DNA from: UBA2334 sp964396895
GTDB taxonomy: Bacteria > Pseudomonadota > Gammaproteobacteria > Burkholderiales > Burkholderiaceae_C
Assembly (NCBI GenBank): GCA_964396895.1
Contig: CAYNGJ010000017.1
Coordinates: forward strand, 25,076-89,075
Reading direction: 5' to 3'
Length of the DNA stretch: 64,000 nt
Shown: positions 60,297-64,000 of the stretch, piece after piece
Position numbering within the stretch: the first letter of the stretch is position 1
Layout: each line of letters begins with the position of its first letter
The notes under the pieces: generated by a model
The model's input: only the letters and a program-made list of their open reading frames with translations
Database searches by the model: none
Told to the model about the DNA's origin: nothing
Program-made: the position numbers and the translations under genes

Positions 60297-61652
60297 GTGC
60301 AAGCCAGCCTGAAAGCCAAACTGCTGCGAAACCTGGGGGCCAACGCCTACGGGCAGTTAATCACCATCCTCATTCAGTTGGTTAGCGTCCCCTTGTTCTT
60401 GCACTATTGGGGCCTAGAGCTTTATGGCGAATGGCTCATCTTGAGTGCAATACCCGCTTACCTTGCGCTCAGCGACATTGGCTTTGCGTCGGTAGCTGCC
60501 AATGACATGACCATGAGGGTAGCCAACGGCGACCGAAAGGGGGCGCTAGCGGTTTACCAAAGTATCTGGATGTTTATCAGCGGCGTGTCGGTGCTGGTTG
60601 GTGCTGTGCTTGCCCTTGCTATCTATAACCTGCCGGTGGCGGCACAGTTTTCCATCTCCCACATTAGCGAAGTGCAAACCCGCCAAACGCTCGCTGTGCT
60701 CATGCTCTATGTCCTGGTTGGGTTGCAAAGTGGCGTACTGCACGCTGCGTTTCGGGCCGCTGGGCGATACGCCTATGGCACCACACTTGGTAATACCGTG
60801 CGCTTGGCTGAATGGGTGGTGTCCATGGTTGGGCTGCATCTGGGCGGCGGCGTTTTAGCTATTGCCATGCTCACCTTGGCAACTCGGCTGCTGGGCTTGC
60901 TGCTTACGTGGCTGATGTTGCATACGCAAGAACGCTGGCTGCACCTAGGTACACACGCTGCATCCATGCAACAGGTGCGTCAACTGCTCAAACCGGCGGT
61001 GGCCTTTATGGCATTCCCCCTCGGTTTAGCACTTAGTTTGCAGGGCATGGTGCTCATCATCGGCATGACCCTGGGCTCAGCTGCCGTAGTGGTGTTTTCA
61101 GCCTACCGCACATTGACACGCCTGCTAGTGCAAGTCATCACCATGCTTAACCAGTCTGTGTGGCCCGAAATATCTGCCGCCTACGGCGCAAATCAAATGG
61201 ACCTGGTGCGGCAACTGCACCGCAGGGGTTCAAACGCTACCCTCTGGATCGCCCTTGTCGCGCTGGCAATGTTGGCCGTATTTGGTGAATGGTTTGTTGG
61301 TGTATGGACCCGCAATGCATTCGCGCAAAACCACGTACTATTTGCCTTGCTATTAGCCACTACCTTTTTGAACGTGCTTTGGCAAACCAGCTGGGTCGTA
61401 CTAATGGCTACAAACCAACACCAAAAAATAACGGTCGCATTTATTATTTCTGCTGCGGCTACGTTGTTGCTTGCCGCATTGGCGCTACCGTACTTGGGTG
61501 TTGGCGGCGCCGGACTGGTTCTAGTGGTTGCAGAACTGCCCATGCTGTATCTAGCAATTAATAGTGCGCTGAAACTAATCGATGACCGGTGGCTTGGTTA
61601 CCTGAGTACCGTTTTCACCAAACCCAAAATGCCATCGCTTAAATTCTTTTAG
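60297..61652 (+). CDS. Polysaccharide flippase, Wzx-like
   Basis: A 451 aa inner-membrane protein with about 12-14 helices, typical of MOP-family flippases that move lipid-linked repeat units. Recognisable stretches are NLGANAYGQLITILIQLVSV near the start and FMAFPLGLALSLQGMVLIIG midway. It starts at GTG 60297, four bases after ugd. G+C is visibly lower than upstream genes, and it marks the beginning of the compositionally different part of the cluster. Confidence 0.85.
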   Translation: MQASLKAKLLRNLGANAYGQLITILIQLVSVPLFLHYWGLELYGEWLILSAIPAYLALSDIGFASVAANDMTMRVANGDRKGALAVYQSIWMFISGVSVLVGAVLALAIYNLPVAAQFSISHISEVQTRQTLAVLMLYVLVGLQSGVLHAAFRAAGRYAYGTTLGNTVRLAEWVVSMVGLHLGGGVLAIAMLTLATRLLGLLLTWLMLHTQERWLHLGTHAASMQQVRQLLKPAVAFMAFPLGLALSLQGMVLIIGMTLGSAAVVVFSAYRTLTRLLVQVITMLNQSVWPEISAAYGANQMDLVRQLHRRGSNATLWIALVALAMLAVFGEWFVGVWTRNAFAQNHVLFALLLATTFLNVLWQTSWVVLMATNQHQKITVAFIISAAATLLLAALALPYLGVGGAGLVLVVAELPMLYLAINSALKLIDDRWLGYLSTVFTKPKMPSLKFF

Positions 61653-61656
61653 CTTT

Positions 61657-62256
61657 ATGCAAAGCAAACCCAAAACGGCCTATGAGCGCGGCATAGCCGG
61701 ACGCAGCACCCTTCAGTACTTAAAAGGCCTGGTGCCCCGTTACATAAGCCATGTTCGTAATAGCTATATTGTTTGGCTTGCCAGGCGGCGCGGCGCTACG
61801 GTGGGCGAGTGCGTAACCATGCCCTACAAGTTGGCGAAAAAGGCCAATTCTAATCTGACGATTGGAAACCATAGCTCTATACAAACAGCTCACCTAGATT
61901 TACGAGCCCGGATAACAATTGGCAGTTATGTAATTATTGGCTCGGATGTAGAAATCATTACAGTCAGCCACGAGGTGGATTCACCGGATTGGGAGCATAA
62001 GCCCTACGGCATAACGATTGAAGATTATTGCTGGCTCGCAACCCGAGCATTTATTTTACCGTCATGCCAAATAATTGAGCGTGGCGCAATTTGCGCAGCA
62101 GGTTCGGTAGTGGCGCGAGACATACTGGCTATGCAAATAGTAGTTGGGAACCCAGCAAAACTATTACGAATGCGCAAGCAAGTGCATACAGACTTGTGCG
62201 TAGAAGAGCTGCTAGGTAACGACTATGTACCCTACGTAGAAGCGCACCGAAAATGA
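61657..62256 (+). CDS. Acyl/acetyltransferase, left-handed beta-helix (WcaF/NodL type)
   Basis: A 199 aa hexapeptide-repeat transferase that probably O-acetylates a sugar of the repeat unit using acetyl-CoA. The helix turns are visible as NLTIGNHSSIQTAHLDLRAR and ITIGSYVIIGSDVEIITVSH. The active His is probably in this last stretch. The AAGSVVARDILAMQIVVGNP turn is the usual C-terminal signature. It starts four bases after the flippase. G+C is clearly lower than the core genes. Confidence 0.88.
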   Translation: MQSKPKTAYERGIAGRSTLQYLKGLVPRYISHVRNSYIVWLARRRGATVGECVTMPYKLAKKANSNLTIGNHSSIQTAHLDLRARITIGSYVIIGSDVEIITVSHEVDSPDWEHKPYGITIEDYCWLATRAFILPSCQIIERGAICAAGSVVARDILAMQIVVGNPAKLLRMRKQVHTDLCVEELLGNDYVPYVEAHRK

Positions 62257-63389
62257 AAATTAATATAGCCGCATCGCATCGGTTTCACCTCTTGGACTTA
62301 GCACGTGAACTGTCCAATTTAGGCCATGATGTTCGTTTCTACTCATATGTTCCCACCAGCCGCGCTGTCAAATTTGGCTTGAAATCAGAGTGCAGCCATT
62401 CGCTCATATTACTCATGCTGCCATTTTTAGCTTTTATCAAGTTATCTAAGGGCGCCAATTGGGCCATCAAGCTAAGCTATTTGGTATTGGATCGTTACCT
62501 TAGCTGGTTCATGAGACCATGCGATGTATATATCGCATTGGGCACGGTATATGAAAAATCGTTTACCGTAGCAAAGCAGAATTTTGGTGCAATCACTATT
62601 TTGGAGTGGGGCAGCAAGCACATTGAAGAGCAGCAAAGGATCTTATCTTTAATACCAAATGTGAAGCAGCAGCATGCCTACTTCACGCAGAGGTCTTTAA
62701 GGGGGTATGAACTTGCCGACTACATCGCCATCGCATCCGAACATGTAAAGCAGAGCTTTGTAGAAAAAGGGATATCTGCGAGCAAGCTCATCCAAAACCC
62801 CTATGGTGTTGACCTTTCAATGTTCAAACCAACTTCACTTATTAAAGAAAATGCGTATGACCTCATTATGGTGGGTGGTTGGAGCTATAGAAAAGGGTGC
62901 GACCTATTGACCGCCCTTTGCAAGGAGGGGAAATACAAGCTTCTACATGTTGGGCCAATCGTTGACTTAGAGTTTCCGAAAAGCGAGCACATGACGCACG
63001 TGGACGCGGTGGATCAGCGACTGCTCATCAACTATTACGAAAAGGCGCGAGTATTTGTTCTGCCATCGCGCGAGGAGGGCTTGGCGATGGTACAAGCACA
63101 GGCTCTTGCCTGTGGATTGCCCATCGTATGCTCAAAAAATACCGGCGGTAGAGATTTGCGTGAATTTCTTGAGAGGAAAGAATTCATCATTGAAATGCAA
63201 GAATTTTCTAGGAATGAATTAGTTAAGTGTATTGAAGAGGCGCTTGAACTTGCACGAACACAACAAGGATTAAGAAGTTACGCGGCCAATGTTGATGGTC
63301 AACTGTCCTGGCGAAAGTATGGTTTTAGGTATGGAGATTATTTAAAAAGAGTTAGAAAATTAGGTGTGCTGGCCATTTTAAGCCAATAA
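62253..63389 (+). CDS. Glycosyltransferase family 4-type
   Basis: A 378 aa GT-B glycosyltransferase that adds a sugar to the lipid-linked repeat unit. The C-terminal domain has LIMVGGWSYRKGCDLLTALC and the donor-binding LPSREEGLAMVQAQALACGL with the E-x7-E-like arrangement, then PIVCSKNTGGRDL. Donor and acceptor cannot be told. It overlaps the acetyltransferase by four bases (ATGA). G+C is about 45% in the row I counted. Confidence 0.9.
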   Translation: MKINIAASHRFHLLDLARELSNLGHDVRFYSYVPTSRAVKFGLKSECSHSLILLMLPFLAFIKLSKGANWAIKLSYLVLDRYLSWFMRPCDVYIALGTVYEKSFTVAKQNFGAITILEWGSKHIEEQQRILSLIPNVKQQHAYFTQRSLRGYELADYIAIASEHVKQSFVEKGISASKLIQNPYGVDLSMFKPTSLIKENAYDLIMVGGWSYRKGCDLLTALCKEGKYKLLHVGPIVDLEFPKSEHMTHVDAVDQRLLINYYEKARVFVLPSREEGLAMVQAQALACGLPIVCSKNTGGRDLREFLERKEFIIEMQEFSRNELVKCIEEALELARTQQGLRSYAANVDGQLSWRKYGFRYGDYLKRVRKLGVLAILSQ

Positions 63390-63418
63390 GCTGAATATAT
63401 TTAACACCACTCTTATTT

Positions 63419-63949
63419 ATGCATAAAAACCTAACGTATTTTAAATTTTTAAGTAGTGCAGTATTGTATATATCTGCATTAATGCAGAACATCTTCTTTC
63501 CTTCAATTGAAAACTTGTTCGCCAGCATGGCGTTGGTTTTTGGATGGTTGTTGATAAGTGTTATTGCTCTTACTCCGGGAAATTTAAAAAGTCATCCTGT
63601 GTCTTTTCTGATGATTTTAGGTCTTTCGCTATTCGGCTTTATTCTCCCAATGCCACTTACATTGATTGAATTAAAACCAGTCATCTACAACCTGAGAGTG
63701 CCGATGGAGACATTTGTACATCATTTAATATTCGTCTCCATTATTATCCTTACCCACTATATTTATACGTCAGTTTTAAGAACCAAAAACATCTTCAGGG
63801 CTGTACTAAATAAAACAGATTTTTACGTCGAGCCAACAAGTAAAGTCATATGGATATCTGCTTTACTCGGGCTGGGCGGAAGTTTCTACCATTACGTTTT
63901 AGCTGGTGCGTGGCAACAAGAAGTTGCCGACCGAGATGTAACTTATTAG
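63419..63949 (+). CDS. Short membrane protein, possible truncated Wzy polymerase
   Basis: A 176 aa protein with about four to five hydrophobic helices (for example SMALVFGWLLISVIAL; VSFLMILGLSLFGFILPM; LIFVSIIILTHYIYT; VIWISALLGLGGSFYHYVLA). Position after a glycosyltransferase suggests the repeat-unit polymerase Wzy, but that would be about 400 aa. The frame stops at TAG 63947-63949 and only 51 bases remain, so a nonsense or frameshift mutation or a genuinely short gene cannot be distinguished. G+C is very low (25% in the row from 63421). Confidence 0.55.
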   Translation: MHKNLTYFKFLSSAVLYISALMQNIFFPSIENLFASMALVFGWLLISVIALTPGNLKSHPVSFLMILGLSLFGFILPMPLTLIELKPVIYNLRVPMETFVHHLIFVSIIILTHYIYTSVLRTKNIFRAVLNKTDFYVEPTSKVIWISALLGLGGSFYHYVLAGAWQQEVADRDVTY

Positions 63950-64000
63950 TCGTCCCTGAAATATTCATAACTCCTTGATTTTGAATGATATTTCGGTGTT

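Overview
The window is high-GC bacterial chromosome (about 65% G+C until roughly 60 kb). Protein style, the housekeeping gene order and a dispersed intergenic repeat of a kind I associate with Comamonadaceae point to a betaproteobacterium of the Burkholderiales, most likely a Comamonadaceae relative (Hydrogenophaga, Rhodoferax or Limnohabitans-like). No species-level marker is present.

Region 1 (1-15.4 kb) is an iron and heme locus. A TonB-dependent heme receptor, a HugZ-type heme protein, HmuS and the HmuTUV heme ABC importer are followed by an imelysin / di-heme DUF1111 / imelysin / DUF1513 operon behind a Fur box. A second, near-perfect Fur box then precedes an unknown helical protein and a DUF2325 protein. 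Three unrecognised small genes (2267, 7299 and 13384) are woven into the locus.

Region 2 (15.4-35.2 kb) holds an S49 peptidase, AhpC and AhpF on the minus strand, and an acetate-type sodium symporter cluster. That cluster contains a DUF4212 subunit, the symporter, two small membrane proteins, a symporter-domain histidine kinase, a stand-alone receiver, a degenerate-kinase/DEDDh-exonuclease fusion and a convergent cNMP/CBS/DUF294 protein. Next come the PEP synthase regulator and ppsA (divergent), a DUF1499 protein and a HerA-like ATPase.

Region 3 (35.3-49.3 kb) is core metabolism and envelope: yebC-purD-hemF-nadD-rsfS-rlmH-maf-rng as a tight plus-strand run, msbA on the opposite strand, tolB-pal-cpoB without tolQRA, a YeeE/YedE sulfur transporter, tcdA and tRNA-Lys(TTT).

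Region 4 (49.5-64 kb) is an exopolysaccharide cluster. It has a beta-barrel outer-membrane protein, a Wza-type exporter, a Wzc-type tyrosine autokinase, a CpsB-type phosphatase and a small TPR-like protein. Then follow an embedded toxin-antitoxin pair, a frameshifted transglutaminase-like peptidase and an RmlC-like cupin lacking its usual catalytic His. After these come GDP-mannose dehydratase, UDP-glucose dehydrogenase, a Wzx-type flippase, an acetyltransferase, a glycosyltransferase and a short Wzy-like membrane ORF. G+C falls steeply from about 60.3 kb (25% in one row near 63.4 kb), as expected for the variable, horizontally exchanged part of such a cluster.

Across the whole window a degenerate family of about 50-bp elements recurs at gene boundaries, and twice inside coding sequence (DUF1499 and nadD).
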